A stretch of DNA of 64,000 nucleotides from Rhabditoides inermis (GCA_963966185.1 CAWZYM010000138.1:300501-364500), one strand, 5' to 3'. Counted from the stretch's first letter, positions 1-8,743 are shown. The notes: a model not told the origin generated them from the letters alone. A program made the numbers and translations.

Positions 1-84
1 CTATGCGAAATGTCGCGAAAAGATGTGGCGCGTCATAGGATCATGATGCTATACAGTCTTATAAGGTGATAAGGTGTTGCGTAC

Positions 85-1282
85 CTCGAACTGCTCGAGG
101 CATCCGTCCTCGCTGGTGTATCCCACGGGGCACGGGTTTGGCGGCTCGCAGTACGCGGGAAGAACCGAGTCCGACTTGACCTGCAACAGAACACGTGACA
201 CAACTGGACAGTGCTGCATCGGTGACAGCGTAGCCACGGACAAGATGACAAGAAATATAGTCGACACCAACATGTGAGATCACTTTACTGCAATACATTA
301 GTGGACAGTATGGATGTGATGGTGATCGTACCTGCTCCCTGTGCTTCCACTCTGCCTCGTCGCGCAACTGCTGCATTCCCTCGCCGGCTCCTCCGGTCAT
401 CATCTGCAAGCAGATCGTCAAGGCACTTTTACAATATGACTCTGACCGGTAGTTAGAAAGTTGCAACATGTGCGCGTGAATGGATAAGAAACATATTAAA
501 TGCAAAATGTGCTGCCAACTTTGAGGTGTCGTGCTAGGACAGTTCTGTGAGATATTGATTGCGGAGAGCTGCATTCTTGCCCCACTAGCGGCAGATACAT
601 TGACTGGATAAATGAACACGAGGAAAGGGATGGAGAAGTAACAGGAAATGGCCAATCGATAACGCATACAGTTGGATAAGAAGGATGCGATGGGAAATGA
701 TGTGATGAATGATGAATGACTAATTAGATTGCGCTTTGTCGGAACGTAATGAAGGCACTATTGTTTGAATGGGAGTTAAAAAAACGACTGTGAAACATGT
801 TGAAAATGTCCATACACCATTCCTTCTACGCATTATGCTGATAACGTCACTACTCTATACTGAGTACTTTCGCTTCTATGCACTATGATGGGTGCTGACA
901 ACGTATCTGTACTGTCGTGAATAGGTGGTTCGAGGCAAGGTCAGACAAGGCTCACCTTGTGTTGTGAACATTGTTCGTACCATACATTATATAGTGGGCG
1001 CAAGCCCTTCCTTAAAACATTGGGGTCTACCCTCCAGAATTTCTCAAAAAAAAACAGGATGGGGGGATTACCCTGCCACGACTACTGCTTCAAAACATGG
1101 GGCCGCTCTTTTCTGACCTTCTTGAAAACATGGGGGTCTACTTTTATGCGCTTTTATATCATGTATGGTTCGTACATCGTACCGTACTCACCTTGTGCTG
1201 TCCGTTTCCGATGGGCATACTGGGCAGGGGCTCGGCGTCGCGCGCCATCATATCCAGGAAGTCGCCCTGCAAAGGAGGACAG

Positions 1283-1341
<59 letters not shown>

Positions 1342-1349
1342 CTCTCTCG

Positions 1350-1393
<44 letters not shown>

Positions 1394-1683
1394 ACGTAAC
1401 TCTCTGTTTCACTTCCTGACGGTTTCCGCTACTGGTTCATAACGATATGCTCGAACTCTTGACACTATTCGAATTCAGTCTAGCTCTTAACACGTGTCAA
1501 CTGTCAACTATGTGGTCTGTGTGGCACATTACAACCGCACGTTGTGAAGTGCTGAGTGATGTTACCAGCATAGTTACTACCACCAGAACCCACCGATGGC
1601 ATGGCGTCGCGCATGACGTCAGAGGGGTCGAACTGGGCGGCCGCCACAGCCAACACTGAGAGGAGTGCCAAGGAGGAGAGCAT
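85..1683 (-). CDS. sbt-1: Neuroendocrine protein 7B2 homologue (SBT-1), 5' part; runs off left edge
   Basis: Four minus-strand exons join in phase 0: 1683-1594, 1266-1192, 403-332 and 180-85 (30, 25, 24 and 32 codons). Exon 1 begins MLSSLALLSVLAVAAAQ, a clear secretory signal peptide. Exon 3 carries GGAGEGMQQL and exon 4 carries VKSDSVLPAYCEPPNPCPVG followed by YTSEDGCLEQFE, the conserved 7B2 core with its two cysteines (CEPPNPCPVG) and the DGCLE motif. Each exon is flanked by gt donor and cag acceptor. The 7B2 family is a secreted chaperone that binds and helps mature proprotein convertase 2 (EGL-3 in C. elegans) in the regulated secretory pathway, so neuropeptide processing is the expected role. 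The C-terminal exons, including the convertase-inhibitory tail, would lie left of position 85. The family identity is firm; only the exon boundaries are inferred. Confidence 0.86.
404..1191 (-). other. sbt-1 intron 2 with degenerate short repeats
   Basis: This 788-bp intron holds no coding exon that I can support. From about 1014 to 1160 there are four imperfect units starting with AAAACATGGGG-like sequence (near 1016, 1053, 1092 and 1125), spaced about 33-40 bp. Near 950 the sequence CACAAG/GTGAG on the minus strand resembles the true exon-2 donor at 1192 (GCACAAG/GTGAGT), with a GTTCGTAC element near both. Confidence 0.5.
1283..1393. repeat. CT dinucleotide tract in sbt-1 intron 1
   Basis: About 110 bp of (CT)n on the plus strand with a few CTTT and CTCG interruptions. 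It lies directly upstream (in transcription sense) of the exon-2 acceptor at 1267, so the transcript carries a GA tract there rather than a pyrimidine tract. Confidence 0.95.
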
Positions 1684-1700
1684 GCCTCTGCAAAGGAGAG
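1684..1700 (-). promoter_or_regulatory. Probable spliced-leader acceptor of sbt-1
   Basis: On the minus strand a pyrimidine-rich CCTCTCCTTTGCAG ends only four bases (AGGC) before the sbt-1 ATG at 1683. A strong 3' splice site directly before a start codon, with no upstream coding exon that reads into it, is the usual layout of an SL1-type trans-splice site in nematodes. A short non-coding cis-spliced leader exon would look the same. Confidence 0.55.
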
Positions 1701-3470
1701 GGTGTGTGTATGCGAATCGGGCACGAGGACGAGAACATGCCACGTTTCCGCGATCGTGTCCACGAGTACTTTTGTAGAGCGAGACGCGTCGATATATGTA
1801 ATGGGAATGCGATTCGATGGAGTGAAGGGATGGTTGTACTATCTAGAGGATTACGACATACGAGACAAGAATGATTAAGTGAGAACATGTGAAAATGAGT
1901 TGATCACTCGTTTATGGCGAGACATGAGATGAGAAAGAAGCGGACGCAATCAATGAGACGAAGTTTCAATTGCATGGCACTCAATAAAAGGTGTGCGGTT
2001 GAAGAAATGTTGGCACATAAGTTTGAAAATGTTAAAATGATGTTTGAAGGCATTTTTGAAGAAAAAAGATTAAATATGACACGAAAATGTAGGTGTGAGA
2101 ACGTGTGGGTTAATAGAGTAAAGATACCACATTTCACGGTTGATTCGCTACGCATTTTGTAAAAGTATTCTCTATGTGGGAATGTACACAGTACCCAGAT
2201 GATGACAGATGATTTTTTCTCTCAAATCATTGGCTCCGGAAATGTATGGCATCATAAATCAATGTAAGAAATAAGAATAATCGGCACTCTTCGCAGATTT
2301 GAATCGCTGGATTTAATGCTTGTGTAAGAATGTAGAATGGGTGTTACATGAATTTACATATTCACAAAATCCTTTTCCTATTTATCCTTTTCTTTTTCCT
2401 ATTCACAAAACACCGCACGTTCACTTCATAGTCATGACGTGTGTTTCCTTACTAAAACACGTCATCTTTCTATTACAAATAACTATAATATTTTTCCGGG
2501 AGATAGTTCGCCAGATTACGGTAGAAAATCGATCTACCCTCTGGTCGCATTTGATCTACCTTCTAGTCGTGAGGAGACCCAAGCGCGCGCTTTCAAACAT
2601 TATTATCGATCAAAGAAGCCGACATGCGAATCAAAGAGGCCGCGCGACACTCGAGTCCTTGCCCGCGCTGTCTGGCCTCTCTCGCTCAAAACTGAGTTTC
2701 GCCAACTGACCCCGGCTGTCAATAACAGAAACTATCCTCCAGGCGGCGAGTATAACATAGAAATAAGCAACATCATGTTGTAAATCTCGATGATTCGTTA
2801 AAAAAACTAGAAAAGGTAGCGCTGACACGTTGAACAACATTGGGGGAATGGCGCGTGACAGTGAAAGGGATGGAGGAGGAAGGGAATGGAGGAGGGGTGA
2901 GGGGAGGCCCCGAGGCGCGAGGAGCGAGCGAGCAGTTCTGCCCTCGGCGATCGATACCCTGCCGCAGAGGAGGGGGCATACATGGAGAGAGAGGCGCGAT
3001 TGAGTGCGTGTGTGTGGTTGTGAAAAGGGATATGGAATTAGCCGCGTTCCCGACAGCTCCTTTTTTCTCGTGTGAATGAAATGAGATTATGGGTGTTGTG
3101 GGAGTAATCGAACACTATATTTGTGGAATTACGGAACAAATCAGAAGTGTTGTGGACGAAACATGGTTGGAACTTGGAACATATACATAATTGTTTGGTT
3201 TGGTTTCTCTTATATTGCCCTCGTTTATGTCGTTTCTCCTCGTTAGCTTCAAAAAGATTTGGGAGTATGACTAATTGAGAAGAATAAGTCATTTAAATGA
3301 TTTCAGAAATAATGTCTTGGAGGTTGTGGTAAAGAGTATCATAGCTTGTACTTTCCTTATATAAGTTATAAGTACGGAATTAAGTGATTGCTACATCGCC
3401 AAATCATATAGGATAATTCTTTACGCGAAACATATTAATTCAGTACAACTATGAAATTATTTTTCTCTAG
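1701..3470. other. Non-coding stretch between sbt-1 and the visible prx-1 exons
   Basis: No exon with believable splice sites and codon pattern was found on either strand. 1900-2500 is A/T-rich; 2560-2990 is more G/C-rich, with a purine-rich run at 2840-2910. It is the upstream flank of sbt-1 and probably part of a prx-1 intron. It contains two short direct repeats: a 17-bp unit at 2531-2547 and 2553-2569, and ATCAAAG at 2609 and 2630. A minus-strand frame at 2959-2773 is open after a pyrimidine-rich acceptor but was not accepted as an exon. Confidence 0.6.
2609..2636 (+). promoter_or_regulatory. Two ATCAAAG motifs spaced 21 bp (TCF/LEF-like)
   Basis: ATCAAAGAAGCC at 2609 and ATCAAAGAGGCC at 2630 form a direct repeat with a 21-bp step, two helical turns. 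ATCAAAG matches the TCF/LEF (POP-1) core. The location upstream of sbt-1 makes a regulatory role possible, but short motifs of this size occur by chance. Confidence 0.25.
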
Positions 3471-3574
3471 GCGGACCGCGCTGCGATTCTCTCCGTGGTG
3501 ACACGCGATCTGCCCCTAGAGGGAGAATTGCCGATTGAGGTAGGAGGGAGGGAGGGAGGGAAGGAGAGAGAGAA

Positions 3575-3615
<41 letters not shown>

Positions 3616-4135
3616 CTCTTCCAGTCCATGTCATCTTCGTCTGCTGGCTGGACGGGGGCGGACCTTCGCGCGTGGGCCACCAACGCCCACTTTGCCGCGT
3701 GTCGGAGGGCGAGACAGCAGGGTGGGTGCATTGGTTCTGCTTTTCGAAATTAAGTCATGTAATGCCAACAATAAGGAACAAGTGGTATTTGGTAGTTCAG
3801 TGTGTTCGATCGGTGCGGCTATTGTCTAGTCGAGTAGTTCTGCGTTGCTGTTTCTGTTTCAAGATGCTTACATTGTTATCACATGTTGGCTTTGCCTGTC
3901 GATTACATACTGCAACGAAAGGCGATAGTAGTCACGGAAGGTATGAGAGTTTATGAGTGGCAAAGGCGAGAGAAAGAAAGAAAGAAAGAAGGTGGGGGTG
4001 AGCAGAAGGTGGAGTGAGAAGGATCCAGTGAAGATCGTGTGAAGAGAGGTGATTAGGAGAGCTGCTCGAGAGAGACCTGTAAGGAAGGGTTGATGAGAGA
4101 GAGAGGGAGAGAGAAAGAGAGAAAGAGAGAGAGAT

Positions 4136-4176
<41 letters not shown>

Positions 4177-5045
4177 ACTCACGGCGGTGCTCTGGCTGCC
4201 GTCCGCCTCCTTGGTGATGATGCTCGTCTTGATGTACACGTGCCCGTCCTTCTCGAACTTCTCCGTGATGGTAGTGATCGTATGGAATTGAGCACTCAAC
4301 CCGGTTTTCCAACTCTTTCTCCTTTCTATTTCGGAAAGAGTTGGTTGTGACAGACAGAAGCGTCGAATTCAAAGTGTGATAGTGAAATGATTAGGAGAGG
4401 AAAGTGTGGATGACTACCACAGTGTGCAAGTCACACGCGAGAGGTGCGCGAGTGGGGAGCGAGCGAGACGAGTCGCAATCCACCTGCGTACCACTCGCCA
4501 CCTGTATGCAATGACTGACCTTTCCGTCCTGCTCCTTTGTCTCCTCCTTCTTGTCGAGCACGGTGCCGAGGTCGGCGCCCTCCTCTAGCAGTGTGCCCCT
4601 CGGGTCCTCCACCGGCACGCCCTTGGTCGACTCCGACACGGATGTCTGAAAGTGTGGTTTCATTCTCGAAAGGAGGCAGGTCAGAAGAAGACGAAGCGCT
4701 CTAAGAGATGCAGACGGAAGATTTCGATTAGTTGTTTCGTGCCGCGCTCCTTTTGGGAGTGGGTTAAACATAGCATTAGTGAGTGATCTTGCCTTATTTT
4801 AAAGACATTATCTTGTTAATGTGAAGATGTGTGAAGATGTCGAGTACGTACCGACTTGCTGCCGTCTGGCCGGGTGGTGACTGTGGTGGTGCGAGTCGTC
4901 ACCGAACCGTCGTCGTTGTTGATCGTCTCAGTGCTCACCTCGACCTTGTCATCCTAGAACAACTTACACTTGCGAGGGAGGGAGGGGGGGGGCGAAGGAT
5001 AACTCACTGACAATTTGTCTATAAGAGCATCTACATGCGAGAGAG

Positions 5046-5085
<40 letters not shown>

Positions 5086-6078
5086 GGGGATGGAGTAGGA
5101 TAACTCACAGTCATTTTGTCAGAGATTGTGGTGTCTTCTGAAATGTGGGAAGTGTGAATAGGTGTATTGAAAGGTATGAAAAGGGGGAGTGTCAAATGTC
5201 GTTCCGAATGCGTATCACTGACTTTTATAGACATACCGGCGACAACAAAAACAGAATTAGCCATAAGAAGAGTGATAGAGAACAGGTTACAGTTGGCTGG
5301 CTGCCGAGAGAGAGAGAGACAGAGACAGATCGAGATCGAGATCGAGAGATCATATACCCAAATGCGAAAACAAACGGAGGCATGAAATTTAGAGAGGGCA
5401 GTAGTGATAGGGAGCCTGTCGCGTGATTAGCATATAGAGGGACAAGATCTTGTCCCATCCCGATCAGATGTAGTCTGAACCAGGTAGTCGTAACGAATAT
5501 ATAGGATCGCCGAGGCGACTGTCGAGTGCACTCCGTGTTGTTTTCGGCTGGGCTGGACGTGTTGTGCTGTCGTTGCGTGATCAAGGCGCGATGTCAAGCT
5601 TGTCAGCTGTTCACTCTTTTGGCGCGAACACTCTTTGCCAGATCCGAGCCCGGAGCCAGGCACCCTATTCGGGGATGAACAACTATCCAGAGACACTGTG
5701 AACTTTACTCTTTTCGGCACTCTTTTTTGAGCGGAGCTGATCTAAAATGGCAGTAGGACGAAGGGTGTCAAGTGGCAGGTGTAACACCGGGCGCGTCGCC
5801 AAGTGAAAGAGAGGGAGAGAGAGAGGGAGGGAGAGAGGGAGAGAGAGAGAGAGGGAGAAGGGTGTGTCTGGCGAAAACATTGCGTGTATCTAGTGATTGT
5901 GTATGTGTGTTGTGTGTGTTCTTGATCAGCCAGTGCTATTGATTTACGGGGTGAGGCGATCGGGAAGAGCGAAGGGTACGTGACGAGGTTCCCTCTCCTT
6001 CCCTCTCTCTCCCTCTCTCTCCCTCCCTCTCCCTCTCCCTCTCTCTCCCTCCCTCTCCATCTCCCTCTCTCTCCCTCC

Positions 6079-6121
<43 letters not shown>

Positions 6122-6950
6122 GGAAATGGGTCGGTCGGCCGTGACTCGAACAAGACATACTCTCCACGCTCCGCAAGGCTAGACTGCAACGCGCTCCTCA
6201 GAGACACCCAAGTGTTAGGAGAACTGAGAAGTGAGAGGAGGGACAGCCTGCCACGAGACACTTCAATCACTGTTAGTACAAACGCGAAATGGTTTTGTAT
6301 AAGAAGTCTGTGGACTGTTTGGCTGTGTGGTACGTTATGCAGTGACATTGATGTAGTAGTGATAGAAACGTATTTGAAACATTGCTGTGCTGTCCTGGTA
6401 CGTCTAATCCGGTCTCTAAGACGTGGCTCATTGGATATCGTAGAATTTACACAGATGCACAAATATTTCCGGGGAGGTGCTACTTCTAGTGGTGTAAGTG
6501 TGCGTTTCAGGTGTGTGCGAGGACGCGGCTCGCGTGTCGGCAGCCGACTTCGATGCGGTGCGTGAGGAGTCAAGGCCCAAGGTGGGGGAGAGGGTGTGAA
6601 TGATGATTGTGTGCTGCGAGTGTACATGCGCGATGCAAGTGTGGGGTGGAAGATACTTTTGGAAATCGGACATTTGTATTTTCCACCCGCAGTGTTCCGG
6701 CTCTGTGGCATTGTCCTGGCCGAGCCGAGCAGTTTTTTTTTGTCGGCGAGAGTGTTTGATTATAGTGGCTCATCCATTTTTGCATTTTGCCAATTGTCAC
6801 CGTGGATGAGGGAGAGATGGAATGGTTTCGAAGGCGAATAGCAGAGGGAATAACAATCACTGATTGTGGAGTGGATCATTGTGATGTGAGGGTTTGACTA
6901 TAGCTATTGTATGGTAGTGAGGAAGATGTGTAGATGACGCTATTTTTATT

Positions 6951-6989
<39 letters not shown>

Positions 6990-7155
6990 GAGAGAGAGAG
7001 AGAGTTGCATGTCAACTTGCTGTTTTATCGTGTCTTTTTGAAAGTGTAGCAGATCTCAATAATACCACATCGTGATTGACCGTTGTTTGCAGAGACGGGA
7101 GGAGGAGCGCGCGTTCTTCAAGGCAGGCCAGCAACAGAAGGTCACGTTGGCATAA
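3471..7155 (+). CDS. prx-1: Peroxisomal AAA ATPase PEX1 homologue, C-terminal exons only
   Basis: Four plus-strand exons join without phase conflict: 3471-3539, 3625-3721, 6511-6581 and 7093-7155 (TAA at 7153-7155). They encode 99 residues. The first reads RAAILSVVTRDLPLEGELPI and the second GWTGADLRAWATNAHFAACR, the C-terminal helical lid of an AAA module, where the GADL motif and the alanine-rich NAxFAA helix are diagnostic of PEX1/PEX6/NVL-type proteins. The last ends FFKAGQQQKVTLA, matching the PEX1 family terminus (GQKVTLA in human), which selects PEX1. PEX1 pairs with PEX6 on the peroxisome to pull ubiquitinated PEX5 from the membrane for recycling. Intron 2 (3722-6510) houses an opposite-strand gene. 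The Walker A/B motifs and N-terminal domains are not visible upstream. Extra phase-1 exons within the big intron cannot be excluded. Confidence 0.75.
3543..3615. repeat. Purine (GGGA/GA) tract in prx-1 intron
   Basis: Begins with GGGA repeats and passes into GAGA with AAAG interruptions. It fills nearly the entire 85-bp intron between exons 3471-3539 and 3625-3721, leaving only ACTCTTCCAG as acceptor. Confidence 0.95.
3722..4182. other. prx-1 intron sequence left of the nested gene
   Basis: No exon was found on either strand. Contains a GAAA run at 3968-3991 and the GA tract at 4094-4176. The 3' end of the nested minus-strand gene should fall here or further left, but I could not place it. 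Confidence 0.4.
4094..4176. repeat. GA tract next to nested-gene donor
   Basis: GA repeats with GGGA and AAAG interruptions; on the minus strand it is a CT tract starting about seven bases after the donor at 4182, so it lies at the start of the intron of the nested gene. Confidence 0.95.
4183..5264 (-). CDS. Unrecognised acidic Ser/Thr-rich protein nested in prx-1 intron; 3' end not found
   Basis: Five minus-strand exons keep one frame: 5264-5237, 5137-5109, 4953-4852, 4645-4520 and about 4314-4183. The start reads MANSVFVVA and splices across a GTATGT donor into EDTTISDKMT, completing one Glu codon. Exon 3 holds VEVSTETINNDDGSVTTRTT then VTTRPDGSKS; exon 4 is acidic (EDPRGTLLEEGADLG, DKKEETKEQDGK); exon 5 holds TITTITEKFEKDGHVYIKTS then IITKEADGSQSTA. 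Exons 3 and 5 align with each other around a DG turn and a DGS turn, suggesting a repeated beta-hairpin or short domain. There is no signal peptide or membrane segment. The last exon ends at a good GTGAGT donor in phase 0, so coding continues, but no further exon was identified. The 5' edge of exon 5 has a weak acceptor. I do not recognise the family and assign no function. Confidence 0.62.
5039..5084. repeat. GA tract in nested-gene intron
   Basis: Almost pure (GA)n, in the intron between the exons at 5109 and 4953. On the minus strand it reads CT. Confidence 0.95.
5307..5352. repeat. GA / GATCGA short tandem repeat
   Basis: GAGAGAGAGAGACAGAGACA followed by three to four GATCGA units, upstream of the nested gene's start codon at 5264 (minus strand). 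Confidence 0.85.
5805..5859. repeat. GA/GGGA tract
   Basis: Interrupted purine tract (GAGA with GGGA units) inside the prx-1 intron. Confidence 0.95.
5987..6120. repeat. CCCT/CT tract, longest pyrimidine run outside the array
   Basis: About 134 bp of pyrimidine only apart from one A, made of CCCTCT-type units passing into a pure (CT)n stretch near 6085-6118. It lies inside the prx-1 intron, in opposite purine/pyrimidine orientation to the tract at 5805-5859. Confidence 0.95.
6582..7092 (+). other. Last prx-1 intron
   Basis: A 511-bp intron between GCCCAAG/GTGGGG at 6581 and TTTGCAG/AGACGG at 7093. No coding sequence. A GA tract at 6955-7004 lies about 90 bp before the acceptor. Confidence 0.55.
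6955..7004. repeat. GA tract in last prx-1 intron
   Basis: (GA)n with one GTGA interruption. Confidence 0.95.
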
Positions 7156-7420
7156 GGAAGAGCAGAGGAAGGGAGAAGGAGCAGTGCAGCCGAGGAGAAG
7201 AGGTAGAGGGGGACAGAAATTTACACTACTCCCACCGTATTTCCCATTTCCATTCACGCATTTCATTTCGCTCATTGTACAGTTTCGTTAGTTTTCGATG
7301 ATTTCGTGCCATAGATTGCCTTATGATTGTGATTGCCTTATACCATAAATATATTACAGTATGATGGAAGCAGAACCCGGAAATTTTGTCTTTCTTCTAT
7401 GGAGGGGAGAGAAAACGTGT

Positions 7421-7508
7421 GAGAGAGAGAGGGGAGAGAGAGGGAGAGAGAGAGGGAGAGAGAGAGGGAGGGAGAGAGAGGGAGAGAGAGGGAGAGAGAG
7501 AGAGAGAG
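7421..7508. repeat. GA/GGGA tract
   Basis: Interrupted purine tract downstream of the prx-1 stop codon; the rightmost GA tract in the window. Confidence 0.95.
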
Positions 7509-7863
7509 TTGGAGAAGGACAGTAGTTGGCAAGGAGACGGTAGGAGAGAGAGGAGGGAAGTTTTAAAGGTGGTTCATATTCGACTCGTGCCCGCAGTGGA
7601 AGCCTGAATGCACCTATGAGAGATTGACATCGGTCGTATGCGTATGCCATGTCGTAAGTCAGACCGTTGGAGTGTTAGCAGTCTGTTATCAAAGAGAGGA
7701 GAACTCCAGTGACGACGTTCAGAGAGGGGGATGTGCCAGTGGCGCTGAGTCGACTCGATCTATGTCATCTGCTCGGCAGAGCGCACCGGCTGTGTACTAC
7801 AGTACCGCAGGCTACCGTATCGTATCAACACCCATGCCCAACTGAACGCCCCGAGGCTACGAT

Positions 7864-7979
7864 ATGCAAATCCAATTATCGAGATCGTGTATGTGACGAT
7901 TGGGGTAACCGCATAAAAGGAGTGGCTTCGACACATGCTCACTCACTAGCACAATCTCATTTGGTCAAGCCCCGCCCCC
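7864..7979 (+). promoter_or_regulatory. Promoter-like motif cluster
   Basis: In order: ATGCAAAT octamer at 7864-7871 running into CCAATTA at 7872, GATTGG (reverse CCAAT) near 7898, CATAAAAGG (TATA-like) at 7912-7920, and CCCCGCCCC GC box at 7970-7979. The cluster lies about 0.9 kb upstream of the start at 8821. Motif identity is by eye; no transcription start can be placed. Confidence 0.3.
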
Positions 7980-8104
7980 TCGTGCACTTTGCTCGCTGGC
8001 TGTGAGTGAGTGACCGGCTGTGTGAGGGCATTTCGGCCCTGCGCGCCCGCTCACTGCCACGTCACTGTTCGCCCATCCCTCTGCGCATTTCTTCTCACTG
8101 CACG

Positions 8105-8130
8105 TTGCGCGCGCGCGTTTCTCGCGCGTT
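8105..8130. repeat. Alternating CG run
   Basis: GCGCGCGCGCG followed after a short TTTCT gap by CGCGCG. Alternating purine-pyrimidine G/C sequence of this kind can adopt Z-form DNA; here it sits in the upstream region of the plus-strand gene. Confidence 0.6.
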
Positions 8131-8153
8131 GTTTGTTTCGTTACTAGTTTGCG

Positions 8154-8161
8154 ATTTGCAT
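8154..8161 (+). promoter_or_regulatory. Second octamer motif, inverted relative to 7864
   Basis: ATTTGCAT, followed directly by AATGA. It is the reverse complement of the ATGCAAAT at 7864-7871, 290 bp away. POU-family proteins bind this sequence. Confidence 0.25.
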
Positions 8162-8616
8162 AATGAACGCAACTAGGTAGTGTACTACTTTTCGTTTCGG
8201 TGATTGTCTACGTGCGTGGTTCCGTTCGGATACTCTTGTGTGGCGCGATTATCGATCGGTCTGTGGGTGGTCGTGCCTCGCCGCGCCGCCGCGACGTGCG
8301 AATCCACGATCTGCTTAGCTCATCACTCTTTATAGTGCGTTCACTATTTCATCATCCCGATCGGATGATATCGATCGAGAACTGCTTGCGCTTTACAGCT
8401 GTCTGTTTCTTTTGAATGATCGTGTTCACTTTTTTGAATTCACCAAGTGATGTTTTGCAAAACATGACACATTCGAATTCGAAAGTAAGTGTCCAAACAT
8501 GATTTGAAGTCAGCGTTGATGTTGATTTGCCGTGTCATCTGTAAAGGATACTTGCATATTCTATGAGTGACGTTTTCCGCGCATTACATTTGCGTTCATG
8601 CCCATCATTCTTTCAG

Positions 8617-8743
8617 TAGTTACCGTCTGATCGCCCGCGCATCGCCGCAGCCTCGCCGCAGCCTCGCCCGCTCCGAGCACTGAAACCGTGTTCGGGAGAG
8701 GCGGTGGTGGTGGAGCAGACGCCCCGGGAGGTCGAGTCACACG
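8617..8743 (+). other. Candidate 5' exon (UTR or alternative coding frame)
   Basis: Bounded by TTTCAG at 8611-8616 and ACG/GTGGGT at 8743. G/C-rich, with a GCCGCAGCCTC direct repeat near 8643-8665. It cannot extend the main frame of the downstream gene because a TGA falls in that phase. A different frame is open here and through the next three exons, but it stops soon after 9211. The simplest reading is a 5' untranslated exon. Confidence 0.35.

Larger units (their letters stand above)
5353..6510. other. prx-1 intron sequence right of the nested gene; probable nested-gene upstream flank
   Basis: No supported exon. It is the 5' flank of the minus-strand nested gene and contains two long purine/pyrimidine tracts (5805-5859 and 5987-6120). 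A minus-strand stretch around 6228-6165 has an acceptor and a GTATGT donor, but its phase does not fit the nested gene. Confidence 0.4.
7156..8616. other. Intergenic region: prx-1 3' flank and upstream region of the next plus gene
   Basis: No supported exon. 7156-7400 is the prx-1 3' side (no clean AATAAA; ATAAATAT near 7346 is the closest signal). 7421-7508 is a GA tract. 7860-8160 has promoter-like motifs (octamer, CCAAT, TATA-like, GC box) and alternating CG runs near 8108-8130. 8400-8600 is ordinary A/T-rich sequence. Confidence 0.5.

Noticed and set aside
1097..1442. Frames made mainly of Ser-Leu repeats
   Set aside because: They are translations of the CT tract at 1283-1393 inside an sbt-1 intron. 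The same applies to Arg-Glu or Ser-Leu frames at 3516-3731, 3868-4372, 5742-6711 and 7338-7650 apart from the real exon parts noted.
2439..2783. 114-residue plus-strand frame (RAFKHYYRSKKPTCESKRPR region) as a gene
   Set aside because: No splice sites, codon pattern or recognisable domain; it lies over short direct repeats in the sbt-1 upstream region.
2773..2979. Possible last exon of the nested minus-strand gene
   Set aside because: A CTGCGGCAG acceptor at about 2960 opens a phase-0 frame to a stop at 2773, which would fit the donor at 4182. The predicted tail is a Pro/Ser-rich composition with no similarity to the rest, and the intron would run across two prx-1 exons, so the support is too weak.
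3625..3750. Minus-strand exon candidate opposite the prx-1 exon (phase 0 from an AAAGCAG acceptor)
   Set aside because: It is the exact antisense of the AAA-domain exon containing GWTGADLRAW, whose family match is far stronger.
6165..6228. Possible minus-strand exon (SPNTWVSLRSALQSSLAERG)
   Set aside because: It has a CTTCTCAG acceptor and GTATGT donor, but its exit phase does not fit the exon at 5137 and the start codon at 5264 already explains the nested gene's 5' end.
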